Source: Stenotrophomonas geniculata ATCC 19374 = JCM 13324 | GTDB lineage: Bacteria > Pseudomonadota > Gammaproteobacteria > Xanthomonadales > Xanthomonadaceae | Assembly: GCF_001431625.1 (NCBI RefSeq) | Contig: NZ_LLXT01000138.1 | Coordinates: 1-64,000 of the forward strand | Direction: 5' to 3' | DNA: 64,000 bases | Part shown: piece by piece, positions 51,049-59,099 of the stretch | Layout: the number at the start of each line of letters is the position of its first letter | Numbering within the stretch: the stretch's first letter is position 1 | Translations under genes and position numbers: made by a program | The notes under the pieces: model-generated | Databases searched by the model: none | Told to the model about the DNA's origin: nothing | What the model saw: only the letters and a program-made list of their open reading frames with translations

Positions 51049-51575
51049 TTTCCACCTGCCGGGGCCGTGCCCTGCAGGGGGAACTGGGCCAGTGCGCCGC
51101 GCACGGTATCGGCGATACCGCGGGTGCTGCTGCCGACCGCACCAAGCGGACCGCTCATGGCGCCCCCGAGGTTGCTGCCGACCATGCCATCACCACCGCG
51201 GCCAAGCGTGCCGCCCAGGGCCTGCTGGGTGACCCGTTCAACGGTAGTGCCGCCCGATGTCGCGACGGACGCTGCCTGGCCGGCACCCATGCCGGCATAG
51301 TCCTCATCGCTCAACTCGTCCATGCCGTTCGTCGTGCCACCGGCGCCCAATGCGGCGGCGATCTCGCGCTGTGGCTTCGGGTCGGCAATCAGCGCCATGC
51401 CCGGTGGTGCCATGCGATAGGCCGGCCGCGCGGATACGTCCCGCAACAGGACGATTTCGCCCGGCTGTGCCTTCACGCCCTGGCGGGCGCCGGACGCGGA
51501 TGCGCCCGCGCCAACCAACAGCAGGGCGATTGCCAGTGCCGCGGCCAGGCAGCGAATCAGGGTGGTGCCGTCCAT
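51045..51575 (-). CDS. fapA: FapA-position exported protein of the amyloid operon
   Basis: A 176-residue protein with a signal peptide (IRCLAAALAIALLLVGAGASASG). The mature part starts QPGEIVLLRDVSARPAYRMAPPGMALIADPKPQ and ends in a Gly/Ala-rich stretch (GGTLGRGGDGMVGSNLGGAMSGPLGAVG). I do not recognise clear FapA sequence; the name follows gene order, since Pseudomonas fapA is also the small first gene and acts as a chaperone. GGGAGAT precedes the ATG at 51573-51575. It lies directly behind a sigma-54 promoter. Its stop overlaps the fapB start (ATGA). Confidence 0.6.
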   Translation of the reverse strand: MDGTTLIRCLAAALAIALLLVGAGASASGARQGVKAQPGEIVLLRDVSARPAYRMAPPGMALIADPKPQREIAAALGAGGTTNGMDELSDEDYAGMGAGQAASVATSGGTTVERVTQQALGGTLGRGGDGMVGSNLGGAMSGPLGAVGSSTRGIADTVRGALAQFPLQGTAPAGGK

Positions 51576-51608
51576 GCCGATCTCCCGCGATGGGTGCGGC
51601 GGAACCAC

Positions 51609-51624
51609 GCATCAACCGTGCCAA
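51609..51624 (-). promoter_or_regulatory. Sigma-54 promoter of the fap-like operon
   Basis: The minus strand reads TTGGCACGGTTGATGC. The -24 element TGGCACG is perfect, the -12 element is ATGC against the consensus TTGC, and the GG and GC pairs are 10 nt apart, the required spacing. The predicted start is near 51597, giving a 22-nt leader with a Shine-Dalgarno before the ATG at 51575. The divergent gene encodes a sigma-54 activator with an almost complete GAFTGA motif. Confidence 0.8.
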
Positions 51625-51684
51625 CCTCGAAGTGCCCACCCGCCAGTGTCGGGACCGTGCAGCACCTGACCGTGCTGCTGCCAC

Positions 51685-51778
51685 GGTGTTACAGGCACGT
51701 CGCGGAATCGTTGGGATTTCGAAGCCCCAGGCACCGCAGGGCAAGGGCGGCGGGCAACTGTCGCATGGGTGTTACAGG
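51685..51778. promoter_or_regulatory. Direct repeats, candidate enhancer sites for the sigma-54 activator
   Basis: GGTGTTACAGG occurs at 51685-51695 and again at 51768-51778, in the same orientation, 83 bp apart (about 8 helical turns). They lie about 90 and 175 bp upstream of the predicted sigma-54 start, the usual range for enhancer-binding proteins. No third perfect copy is seen. The rest of the 396-bp gap (51576-51971) shows no gene. Confidence 0.6.
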
Positions 51779-51971
51779 TGGCGCCGCCGTCTGCAACGGT
51801 GCCGGTTCAGTCACGAATTTCTTGACGCATTGCTCATTGCGCCGCCGTTTAGGGAAGCGCTAGGATCCGCCCAACAAAGGCCGCCCCGGTGGCCGTAGAG
51901 GTCCCGGCGGGGGGCGGCACGCCGGCGATTGCCTGACAGTCCGCCGACGGTGTCCGGATGCTGGGGGAAGC

Positions 51972-53327
51972 ATGGCAGCGGTCCCGGAGGCTTCTACGTC
52001 ACGTTGCGTGCTCTGGTTTGGCGAGCCGTTGGCGAACGAGCGCAGTGCGCTGGCGGCAGCAGGCTGGTATGTGCGCAGCATCCATCCCGATCCCGCCATG
52101 GCGATAGGCCTGCGTGGGCGCGATCGATTGCTCGCCGTACTCGATCTGCGCCATCTCGATGCGGCGTCGCTGCAGCTGCTGGCACCGTGGATCGAGCAGC
52201 ACCAGCATCTGCCTTGGCTGGCGGTACTGCCACCGGGCGCCGGACCCACATCGCCGGCCTGGCTGCCGTTGCTGCAGCGATGCGGTGCGCGCTTCACGCT
52301 GCCGTTCGGCCTGCAGGACCTGGTCTGCGCAATGCGCCAGCAGTTCGATGCGGATGATCCGCCAGTCGATGCAACCTGCAGTGGGTACGGACCGCACGCA
52401 TTGATTGGCGAAAGCGCTGCGCTGCATGCGGTGCGCACGGTGCTGCACAAGTTCGCGCCGGTGGAACTGCCGGTGCTGGTCACCGGCGAAACCGGTACAG
52501 GCAAGGAACTGGCTGCACATGCGCTGCATGCGCTGTCGGGGCGCGCCGGCAGGCCTTTCATTGCGGTGAACTGTGGTGCGATTCCAGCCAACCTGGTTCA
52601 GTCGGAGCTGTTCGGCCACGAACGTGGCTCGTTCACCGGGGCCGACAAGCGGCAGATCGGCGTGTTCGAATCCGCTCATGGCGGTACGGTGTTTCTTGAT
52701 GAGGTAGGCGATCTGCCGGCAGAAGCGCAGACCAGCCTGCTGCGCGTGCTGCAGGAGGGAACCTTCGAGCGCGTGGGCAGCAGCCAGCCGCTGCGCGCGG
52801 ACGTGCGGGTACTTGCCGCGACCCACGTCGAACTGGAACACGCGGTGGCGCAGGGGCGGTTCCGCAGCGATCTCTACTACCGCCTGAACGTGCTGCGCCT
52901 GCTGATGCCACCGCTGCGCGAGCGCGGTGCCGACGTGCAGCTGCTGGCCGAGCACTTCCTGCGCTGCTTCCGGTTGCGCCACAGCGTGCGTGCACGCGGT
53001 TTCGCACCGGCCGCACTGCAGGCGATGCGGCGCTTCGACTGGCCCGGCAACGTACGCGAACTACTGAACCGTGTGCAGCGTGCAGCGATCATGGCCGAGG
53101 GCGAGCTGATCAGTGAGCGTGACCTGGAGCTGGGCGCATCGGTAGCGGTCCTGCCCGCGGCGGTGCTGCACGACGCGCGCGGCCAGGCCGAGCGCGATGT
53201 ACTGCTGCAGACCTTGCGCCAGACCGGCTACAACGTCTCCGAGTGCGCGCGGCAGATGCAGATATCGCGGGTCACGGTGTATCGCCTGTGCCGCAAGCAC
53301 CGGTTGGAACTGCCTGCACAGCGCTGA
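51972..53327 (+). CDS. VpsR-like sigma-54 enhancer-binding regulator
   Basis: A 451-residue activator. A receiver-like N-domain (about 10-125) resembles VpsR, with D58 in LAVLDLRHL where the phosphoacceptor would sit. The AAA+ domain has Walker A GETGTGKE (172-179), GSFTGA (219-224, a conservative form of the GAFTGA sigma-54 contact), Walker B GTVFLDE (238-244) and GNVRELLNRVQRA. The Fis-type HTH ends the protein (420-443, NVSECARQMQISRVTVYRL). It is divergent from the fap-like operon, which has a matching sigma-54 promoter. VpsR proteins can bind c-di-GMP, so control of the amyloid by that signal is inferred. Confidence 0.88.
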   Translation: MAAVPEASTSRCVLWFGEPLANERSALAAAGWYVRSIHPDPAMAIGLRGRDRLLAVLDLRHLDAASLQLLAPWIEQHQHLPWLAVLPPGAGPTSPAWLPLLQRCGARFTLPFGLQDLVCAMRQQFDADDPPVDATCSGYGPHALIGESAALHAVRTVLHKFAPVELPVLVTGETGTGKELAAHALHALSGRAGRPFIAVNCGAIPANLVQSELFGHERGSFTGADKRQIGVFESAHGGTVFLDEVGDLPAEAQTSLLRVLQEGTFERVGSSQPLRADVRVLAATHVELEHAVAQGRFRSDLYYRLNVLRLLMPPLRERGADVQLLAEHFLRCFRLRHSVRARGFAPAALQAMRRFDWPGNVRELLNRVQRAAIMAEGELISERDLELGASVAVLPAAVLHDARGQAERDVLLQTLRQTGYNVSECARQMQISRVTVYRLCRKHRLELPAQR

Positions 53328-53636
53328 TCAGCCGGCCGCCAGGTGCTTGAACAGGCGCAACGGTTTGCCCGCGACGCGCTCGATCACGCCCTTGGCTTCC
53401 AGGTCCAGCTGCACGGCCTTCAACCACCAGCCGGCGGTGGCACCTGCCGGGAACAGCGCGGCGGGCAGGTGTGGCAGCAGTGCCTGTTTCGCCTGCGCGA
53501 CAGTCAGGCCGGGCGGTTGCGCGGGCAGCGCCCGCAGCAAGGCATGGCGCATGGCGAGGTACTTGGCGCGATCCACGCGCTGGATGTGCCCGGGCGTGGT
53601 GATGCTTTCGATCTCGATCCGTCCGGGCTCAGGCAT
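53328..53636 (-). CDS. Small conserved protein (DUF6958-like), unknown function
   Basis: A 102-residue soluble protein. RIEIESITTPGHIQRVDRAKYLAMRHALLRALP starts it and WWLKAVQLDLEAKGVIERVAGKPLRLFKH ends it, a winged-helix-like pattern found in conserved hypothetical proteins. The DUF number is from memory and uncertain. It overlaps the preceding gene by 8 bp and converges on the sigma-54 activator without a gap. Confidence 0.65.
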   Translation of the reverse strand: MPEPGRIEIESITTPGHIQRVDRAKYLAMRHALLRALPAQPPGLTVAQAKQALLPHLPAALFPAGATAGWWLKAVQLDLEAKGVIERVAGKPLRLFKHLAAG

Positions 53637-54165
53637 GGGTATCTCCCGCGACCTCGATGCGTGGGCTGCGGAAGCCCATGGCGATCCACGCCTTCATCAA
53701 CCGCGCATAGAAGCGCAGCGACCGGGTCTTCAGGTTCGACACATCGTCAGGAAGCACAGACGCATCAGGAAGATCACTGACCATGGTCCGCATCTCCACG
53801 GCAGGTCTTGTCGATGCCGGCCACAACAGGCCATACAGGCTCAGCCAATGGCCGCCGCTGAACTCCAGGAAGAGCGGCGTATTGCAGCAGCCCGCCAGCA
53901 CGCGGCGGCTGCCGCCCCTGCTGGACAATCGCAAGGCACGCAGCATGGCATGCCCGGCATCGATGCTGACGCGATCCTTGCGGTGCATTACGAAGAGCGT
54001 CTGGCCGTGCGGGCCCAGCACGGCCGGTGCTCGGGGCATCGACTGCAGCATGGCGCCGGCCTTGCGGCAGCTGTCGCAGCAGCATTCGACGGTGGCAATC
54101 GGTTGGCCCGTGGCGGTCAGGCGTACCTGGCCGCAGGTGCAGGCAAGGGGCTGGTGTGAGGCCAT
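53629..54165 (-). CDS. GFA-like zinc-binding protein (DUF6151-like)
   Basis: A 178-residue protein. CTCGQVRLTATG and VECCCDSCRKAGAML hold the CxC...CxxC zinc ligands of the glutathione-dependent formaldehyde-activating (GFA/CENP-V) fold. RVLAGCCNTPLFLEF supplies a third cysteine pair. The C-terminal part is longer than in classical GFA proteins and resembles DUF6151. It overlaps the following small gene by 8 bp. The substrate is unknown; activity on formaldehyde is not implied. Confidence 0.72.
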   Translation of the reverse strand: MASHQPLACTCGQVRLTATGQPIATVECCCDSCRKAGAMLQSMPRAPAVLGPHGQTLFVMHRKDRVSIDAGHAMLRALRLSSRGGSRRVLAGCCNTPLFLEFSGGHWLSLYGLLWPASTRPAVEMRTMVSDLPDASVLPDDVSNLKTRSLRFYARLMKAWIAMGFRSPRIEVAGDTHA

Positions 54166-54233
54166 CTGCGTTTTCTCCTGGGGTAGTCATCCTCTCGACG
54201 AACCGGGGCGCCGAAAATCGACAACATCTGCCT

Positions 54234-55115
54234 TCAAGGGCGCATCATCCGATAGCGGATGCGGTACAGGTCCAACCCTGCACCGTCCGCGCGCCGCGCC
54301 GAATAGGTCAAGGTGTCGGGTTGCGATCCATCCAGCATCGCGCCGTAGCTGTCGCCGGAGGCCTCGTTCAAGGGCGAGGGCAATGCATGGCCTGCGTCAT
54401 AACGGCCTCCACGTGCGTAGGCAATGAACTGGCGCACCGGTGCACTGCCGAAGTTCTGGGCGCGGGCAAACACCACCGTTCGGCCGTCGCCCAGGAAGGT
54501 GGCATCGAACTCCTGCGCTGCGGTATTGAGGTCTCCCGGCAGCGGCCGTGCCGGCTGTGCCATGCCACGGACCATCGCTGCGACGTAGAGGTCATGGCCA
54601 CCCGCACCGCCTGCGCGATCGCTGGAGAACAGCAGCGTGGCTGCGTCCGGCGAGAGCATCGGCGCGAATTCATCGGCCGCGCTGTTCACTGCCGGGCCAA
54701 GATTGACCGGCTCCCCGAATCGACCGTCGCTCCCCATGCTGACCCGATACAGATCGTCGCCGCCCTGGCCGCCTGCGCGATCCGAACAGAAATACACCAC
54801 GCGGCCATCGGCGGAAAAGGCGGGATCGAAGTCGCGCCCCTGCGTGTTGAACGGCACCGGCGTCGCCGGCCGCCAGCGCTGCCCATCGTTGCGGGAGACC
54901 CAGATGTCATACCCGCCCGGACCGCCGGGCCGGTTGCGGCTGAACCACAGTGCGGTTTTTCCGTCCGGGCTCAAGGTCAGTCGAATCTCGTCGTATTGCG
55001 TGGATGCAACGCCCGGGGCAAAGCGTTCCGCGGGGCCTACGATCTGCAGCACACCTGATGGAGGCACGGGAGGCGACGCAGCAACCAGCAGCATCACGGC
55101 CAGCAGCGCCTTCAT
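54234..55115 (-). CDS. Exported WD40-like (PD40/TolB-type) beta-propeller protein
   Basis: A 293-residue protein with a signal peptide (MKALLAVMLLVAASPPVPP). Repeats such as RLTLSPDGKTALWFSRNRPGGPGGYDIWVSR, DPAFSADGRVVYFCSDRAGGQGGDDLYRV and APMLSPDAATLLFSSDRAGGAGGHDLYV are PD40 blades of a beta-propeller. These proteins bind other proteins or carbohydrates in the periplasm. It overlaps the preceding Tat-exported protein gene by 4 bp (ATGA), so the two are co-expressed and may interact. Confidence 0.8.
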   Translation of the reverse strand: MKALLAVMLLVAASPPVPPSGVLQIVGPAERFAPGVASTQYDEIRLTLSPDGKTALWFSRNRPGGPGGYDIWVSRNDGQRWRPATPVPFNTQGRDFDPAFSADGRVVYFCSDRAGGQGGDDLYRVSMGSDGRFGEPVNLGPAVNSAADEFAPMLSPDAATLLFSSDRAGGAGGHDLYVAAMVRGMAQPARPLPGDLNTAAQEFDATFLGDGRTVVFARAQNFGSAPVRQFIAYARGGRYDAGHALPSPLNEASGDSYGAMLDGSQPDTLTYSARRADGAGLDLYRIRYRMMRP

Positions 55116-56152
55116 GCCTGTCGCTCGAAGTCGCTGACCCAGTTGGTTTCCCAGCTGCGCCCGCCATCGGCCGAGGCCGCCTGTTCCCAGCGCGCCGAGC
55201 GCGGGGTAATGCGTGACCAGATCACCCGCGTCTGGATTGATCGACCGTCGTGCTGGTCTCCGCCGAAGAAGCGGCCGACTCCGGCCTGGAAACCACCACG
55301 CAGTGGCGCGCCGATCCGGGTCGGCTCGCGGCCATCCAGCCACCAGCTCAGCCAGTGCTGCTCCGCCGCATTCCAGGCACGGATGCCCATGCCGCGCAGC
55401 GGTGCTCCAGGCACGTCCATCAGGTTGTCACCCACGTTGCCGAATCCTCCCAGGACCGGCCAGTTGTGCAGGGTGCCGTTGAACGCGTCCCACGCGTCGC
55501 TGCCTGCCAGCCGAGCGCGCAGGCGACGATGGCGCACGTTCCAATGGCCCACCAGGAAATCAAAGTCGCCCGGTGCATCCGGCAGCTTCGGAAGCGGAGA
55601 GGGGGCCGCAGCAGTTCGGCGGAACCAGTTGCGCCAGTTCACTTCCCAGTGCGCACCGGCATCGTCGGAGAACGCCTGTTCCCACCACGGCTCCTCGCCG
55701 TGGATGTCATGCCAGCGGAACCACACATCGATGGGGCGCCCGTCGATCCGGTCGGTGCCACGGAAGCTGCCGGCATCGCCCTCGAAGCCCCCGCGCACGG
55801 GGGCTTCGATACGGGCAGGATTGCGGCCATCGATCCACCAGATCGACCACGTGGAAGACACTGGATCAAATGCACGCACGCCCAGCCCCCTGTAGGGGCC
55901 CGAAGGCAGCGCCATGACGTTGTCATCAATGGTGCCGAGCCCGCCCAGGGTGAGCCAGACCGCGCTGGAGCCGGTGAAAGACTCCCAGCGGGTATCGCCC
56001 ACCAGGCGCTCCTTCAGGCGCTGGTGCCGGACCCGCCAGTTGCCCTGCAACCATGTCCAGTCTTCGCTGTGGCTGGCCAGGGCCCACCCGGAGGGCAGGG
56101 CGGTGGACGCTGCCGCGGCGGCCAAAGTGGCCAGGAACTGCCGTCGATCCAT
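55112..56152 (-). CDS. Tat-exported protein with two tandem DUF1579-like domains
   Basis: A 346-residue protein. MDRRQFLATLAAAAAS is a twin-arginine signal peptide. The mature protein holds two related copies, about 32-178 and 195-340. Each copy opens with WLQGNWRVRHQRLKERLVGDTRWESFTG or FLVGHWNVRHRRLRARLAGSDAWDAFNG. Each then has a GGxGxxDDNxM or GNVGDNLMDVP motif and a WWxDGR motif. The pattern fits DUF1579-type lipocalin-like domains. A folded cofactor is suggested by Tat export. It is coupled to the PD40 gene. Confidence 0.78.
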   Translation of the reverse strand: MDRRQFLATLAAAAASTALPSGWALASHSEDWTWLQGNWRVRHQRLKERLVGDTRWESFTGSSAVWLTLGGLGTIDDNVMALPSGPYRGLGVRAFDPVSSTWSIWWIDGRNPARIEAPVRGGFEGDAGSFRGTDRIDGRPIDVWFRWHDIHGEEPWWEQAFSDDAGAHWEVNWRNWFRRTAAAPSPLPKLPDAPGDFDFLVGHWNVRHRRLRARLAGSDAWDAFNGTLHNWPVLGGFGNVGDNLMDVPGAPLRGMGIRAWNAAEQHWLSWWLDGREPTRIGAPLRGGFQAGVGRFFGGDQHDGRSIQTRVIWSRITPRSARWEQAASADGGRSWETNWVSDFERQA

Positions 56153-56244
56153 GTGCGTGATCCGCTACCGAAGGTGCCTCCATCGTTGCGGGCACGAGGG
56201 GGGATTGACCACGCAGATATCGGGGCTCAGGCTAAGCCACACTT

Positions 56245-57171
56245 ATGGTGACCCAACGCCAGCTTCCGTCGCTTGCCGCCATCCGTGCCTTCGAGGCGGC
56301 GGCGCGGCTGGGCAGCTTCGCGCGTGCCGCCGAAGAGCTCGACACCAGCGCGGCATCGGTGAGCTACCACGTGCGGCGGCTGGAGGCCCAGACCGGTACC
56401 TGCCTGTTCCTGCGCCATGCACAGCACGTAGAACTGACGGCGACGGGAGCCAGCGTCGCGCAGGAGGCCACCCGGGCATTCGATGCACTGCGCGCCAGCT
56501 TCATGCGCGCCGCAGACATGGATGCGGCGCGACTGCGCCTGTCTGTACTGCCCACGCTGGGCACCAGTTGGCTGACGCCGCGGCTGGGCACGTTCCGCGC
56601 CCGCCACCGGCAGTTCGTGCTGGAGCTGGACCTGTCGGCAGCGCCGCAGGATCTGGCCGCCGGTCACTTCGATGCGGCCATCCGCAATGGCCAGGGCGAA
56701 TGGCCAGGTCTTCAGGCAACTCCTTTGTTTCCCAGCGTGTTCACACCGTTGTGTGCGCCGGCGCTGCTGCCAGCGGCCCGTGGGCTGGGCAGCAGCGCGC
56801 TGGAAATTCCCCTGCTCGGGCGGCCGGACTGGTGGGCCCTGTGGTTTGCCGCGCACGGGGACCTTCCACCGCCGGCACCGGAGAGTTTCGTCGCGCCCTT
56901 TGCCGTCGAGCATCTGGATGTCGGCGCCGCGATCGCAGGGCAGGGCATCGCCATTGGTTCGCCGATCCTGTTCCAGGCCGAGCTGGACAGCGGGCGTTTG
57001 GTGCAGGCGCATCCGGGGGTGGCCAGCGACGGTCGCAGCTTCTGGTTCGTGGCACCCACGGCGCGAGGTGGCAGTGCCAAGGTCATTGCATTCCGTGACT
57101 GGCTGGTCCAGCAGGCCGCCGAGGCGCGGCATGCAGCCCGCCATTACCTGGCCCGGGCGGTAATGCCATGA
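56245..57171 (+). CDS. LysR-family transcriptional regulator (GcvA-like)
   Basis: A 308-residue regulator. The HTH occupies residues about 8-65 (SLAAIRAFEAAARLGSFARAAEELDTSAASVSYHVRRLEAQTG), followed by the substrate-binding domain (about 90-300). The pattern RAFEAAARLGSFARAA is typical of GcvA-like LysRs. No Shine-Dalgarno is seen before the ATG at 56245, so leaderless translation is possible. It overlaps the AraC-type gene by 4 bp and is divergent from the Tat-exported protein. The ligand is unknown. Confidence 0.87.
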   Translation: MVTQRQLPSLAAIRAFEAAARLGSFARAAEELDTSAASVSYHVRRLEAQTGTCLFLRHAQHVELTATGASVAQEATRAFDALRASFMRAADMDAARLRLSVLPTLGTSWLTPRLGTFRARHRQFVLELDLSAAPQDLAAGHFDAAIRNGQGEWPGLQATPLFPSVFTPLCAPALLPAARGLGSSALEIPLLGRPDWWALWFAAHGDLPPPAPESFVAPFAVEHLDVGAAIAGQGIAIGSPILFQAELDSGRLVQAHPGVASDGRSFWFVAPTARGGSAKVIAFRDWLVQQAAEARHAARHYLARAVMP

Positions 57172-57629
57172 GCCAGAGCCCCGAACTGCTGCGGCGCCTG
57201 CTGCGCGCCAAGGACCGGATGGATCGGGCCAGCCATGAGGAATGGCCCGTCGCGCGCCTGGCTGAGGTCAGTGCGGTGTCGCCGGCGCACTTCGCCCGCT
57301 CGTTCAAGCAGGCCTTCGGGCTGCCGCCGCACCGTTATCTGCTCAGCCGCCGCATCGAACGAGCGGTGGCGCTGCTGCGTGATACTGATCTGGCGGTGAC
57401 CGAAATCGCCGCGCAGACCGGATGGCGCAGCCTGGGTACCTTTGGCCGCATCTTCCGTGACATCACCGGTGACAGCCCGGGCACTGTGCGCGAGCGTGAG
57501 CGTGCTGGCCAGGCGGCGTCGGCCAGTGTGCCGGAATGCCACGCACGCGCCGCGCAACGCCCGGACCTGAAGATCGCAGTTTTGGAGAAGCGCCGCCGTG
57601 AGGTGGTTGCTAACGTGGACCCCACCTGA
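57168..57629 (+). CDS. Short AraC-family transcriptional regulator
   Basis: A 153-residue protein with only the DNA-binding half. The double HTH runs from about 25 to 110 (EWPVARLAEVSAVSPAHFARSFKQAFGLPPHRYLLSRRIERAVALLRDTDLAVTEIAAQTGWRSLGTFGRIFRDITGDSP). No sensor domain is present. It overlaps the LysR gene by 4 bp and precedes a VOC protein by 10 bp. AraC-VOC pairs are common and often respond to antibiotics or toxic electrophiles; that role is inferred. Confidence 0.85.
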   Translation: MSQSPELLRRLLRAKDRMDRASHEEWPVARLAEVSAVSPAHFARSFKQAFGLPPHRYLLSRRIERAVALLRDTDLAVTEIAAQTGWRSLGTFGRIFRDITGDSPGTVRERERAGQAASASVPECHARAAQRPDLKIAVLEKRRREVVANVDPT

Positions 57630-57639
57630 GGGAGGTCCC

Positions 57640-58065
57640 ATGACGAATTCTGTGAACACGGTCGGCCTGTATGTGCGCGACCAGGATGAGGCGCTGGCGT
57701 TCTACGTCGGCAAGCTCGGTTTCGAAGTGCATACCGACGTGCGCAATGGCAGCTACCGCTGGCTGACGGTACGCAGCCCAGGCCAGGATGGTTTCCAGCT
57801 GGGCCTGTTCGTGCCGGGTCCGCCCACCCACGATGCGGCCACCGCGCTTTCGCTGCAGCAGCTGGTGGCCAAAGGCGCAATGCCGCCCCTGGTGCTGGCT
57901 GTGGATGACTGCCAGGCGCGTTACACGCAGTGGTTGGCACAGGGCGTGGAATTCACCCAGGAGCCGATCGAGCGCTTTGGCGCCGTCGACGCCGGATTCC
58001 GCGATCCATCGGGCAATGGCTGGAAGATGATCGAAGCCCGTTCCGAAGCGAGGCGCCGGCAATGA
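57640..58065 (+). CDS. VOC-family (glyoxalase/bleomycin-resistance fold) protein
   Basis: A 141-residue protein with the VOC fold: VGLYVRDQDEALAFYVGKLGFEVHTDVRNG in the first half and PPLVLAVDDCQARYTQWLAQGVEFTQEPIERFGAVDAGFRDPSGNGWKMIE in the second. GGAGG lies directly before the ATG at 57640, so I chose it over an earlier in-frame start. It is the third gene of the LysR-AraC operon. The metal ligands are not fully conserved, so the reaction (glyoxalase, binding protein or dioxygenase) is open. Confidence 0.82.
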   Translation: MTNSVNTVGLYVRDQDEALAFYVGKLGFEVHTDVRNGSYRWLTVRSPGQDGFQLGLFVPGPPTHDAATALSLQQLVAKGAMPPLVLAVDDCQARYTQWLAQGVEFTQEPIERFGAVDAGFRDPSGNGWKMIEARSEARRRQ

Positions 58066-58292
58066 GCCGAGGTGGCTGGGCACGGCCCGTGCATCGTTGG
58101 ACCTCGATCGTGTTCACCCTGGCGGTGATCGCCAACTTTGTGGTGCGCGGGCTGGGGCAGGGCGAGCCTGCGGCGTGGATCACCTATTCGCCGCTGCCGC
58201 CGTTGTTCCTGCAGCTGTTCACCGGGTTGTACCTGTTTGTGCTGCACTACACAGGAAAGCGCCGCAGCGCCGGGCAGGGCGCTGCGGGTTGA
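58062..58292 (+). CDS. Small two-helix membrane protein, unknown function
   Basis: A 76-residue protein beginning MSRGGWARPVHRWTSIVFTLAVIANFVV, with helices TSIVFTLAVIANFVVRGL and PPLFLQLFTGLYLFVLHY. It overlaps the VOC gene by 4 bp (ATGA) and is the last gene of the operon. The family is not recognised; similar small proteins follow VOC genes in related bacteria. Confidence 0.7.
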   Translation: MSRGGWARPVHRWTSIVFTLAVIANFVVRGLGQGEPAAWITYSPLPPLFLQLFTGLYLFVLHYTGKRRSAGQGAAG

Positions 58293-58299
58293 CGCCGGG

Positions 58300-58995
58300 T
58301 CAGGCGGCAGCGTCGGCGGCGTAGGCCGCCAGCAGCGCGGGAAGATCTTCCATGCGCTGGAAGATCACCTTTGCACCGGCGGCGCGCAGGGCTTCGGGCG
58401 TACTGTGGTGCGGGCCACCCTCACTGAAGCCGAACACGGTGGCGCCTGCGGCAACGCCCGCAGTGGCGCCGGTGACGGTGTCCTCGATGACGGCACAGCG
58501 CGTCGGGTCGACGCCCAGCGCTGCGGCAGCAGCCAGATACACGTCAGGGTGCGGCTTGGTGTTCGGCATGTCCTGGCCGCTGTAGACGTGGTCGCCGAAG
58601 GCATCGAGGATGCCGACCTTGCCCAGCTGCAGTTTCACCTTTAGCAGATCGGCGCCGGAGGCGCAGGCGATCCGCCCACCGGTGGCCGCAGCGATCGCAC
58701 GCACGGCCTCGGGTGCCCCCTGGATCGCTTCCAGGTCACGTTCCAGTGCCCGGTTGCGCTGCTGGCGGAACTCTTCAAGCCACGCCTCGGTGAATGGCTT
58801 GCCGGTGCGTTCTTCGATCAGTCCGGCCAAGTGGGCAACGGATTGGCCAAGGAAGACTTTACCCGCCTGTGCCGGAGTCAATGGCCAGCCACGTTCGGTC
58901 AGCATCTCGGAGAGGACGCGGGCCACCAGCGGCTCGGAATCAACCAATACGCCGTCGCAGTCGAACAGCACGGCATCGAAGGGAAAACGGGACAT
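58300..58995 (-). CDS. HAD-IA phosphatase (beta-phosphoglucomutase/YieH-like)
   Basis: A 231-residue HAD hydrolase. Motif I is FDCDGVLVDSEP with D12 and D14, motif II lies in IACASGADL, motif III uses KPHPDVY (Lys) and motif IV is VIEDTVTGATAGVAAG. The cap is a helical C1 type. Such enzymes remove phosphate from sugars such as phosphogluconate or 2-deoxyglucose-6-phosphate. GGAGC precedes the ATG at 58993-58995. It converges on the small membrane protein gene. Confidence 0.87.
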   Translation of the reverse strand: MSRFPFDAVLFDCDGVLVDSEPLVARVLSEMLTERGWPLTPAQAGKVFLGQSVAHLAGLIEERTGKPFTEAWLEEFRQQRNRALERDLEAIQGAPEAVRAIAAATGGRIACASGADLLKVKLQLGKVGILDAFGDHVYSGQDMPNTKPHPDVYLAAAAALGVDPTRCAVIEDTVTGATAGVAAGATVFGFSEGGPHHSTPEALRAAGAKVIFQRMEDLPALLAAYAADAAA

Positions 58996-59058
58996 CTACA
59001 GCTCCAGGGGGCAATGCGGTGGTGCAATTGCCCGTCATTTTCCCACAGCCATCCTTGC

Positions 59059-59081
59059 GTGGCACCCGGGCAGGGTGCCAC
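59059..59081 (-). terminator. Hairpin downstream of the endonuclease gene
   Basis: GTGGCACCC and GGGTGCCAC are perfect 9-bp arms with a 5-nt loop, 19 bp past the endonuclease stop and before the HAD gene start. No U-run follows, so terminator function is uncertain. Confidence 0.45.
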
Positions 59082-59099
59082 CCATTCCCGGCAGGCCGG

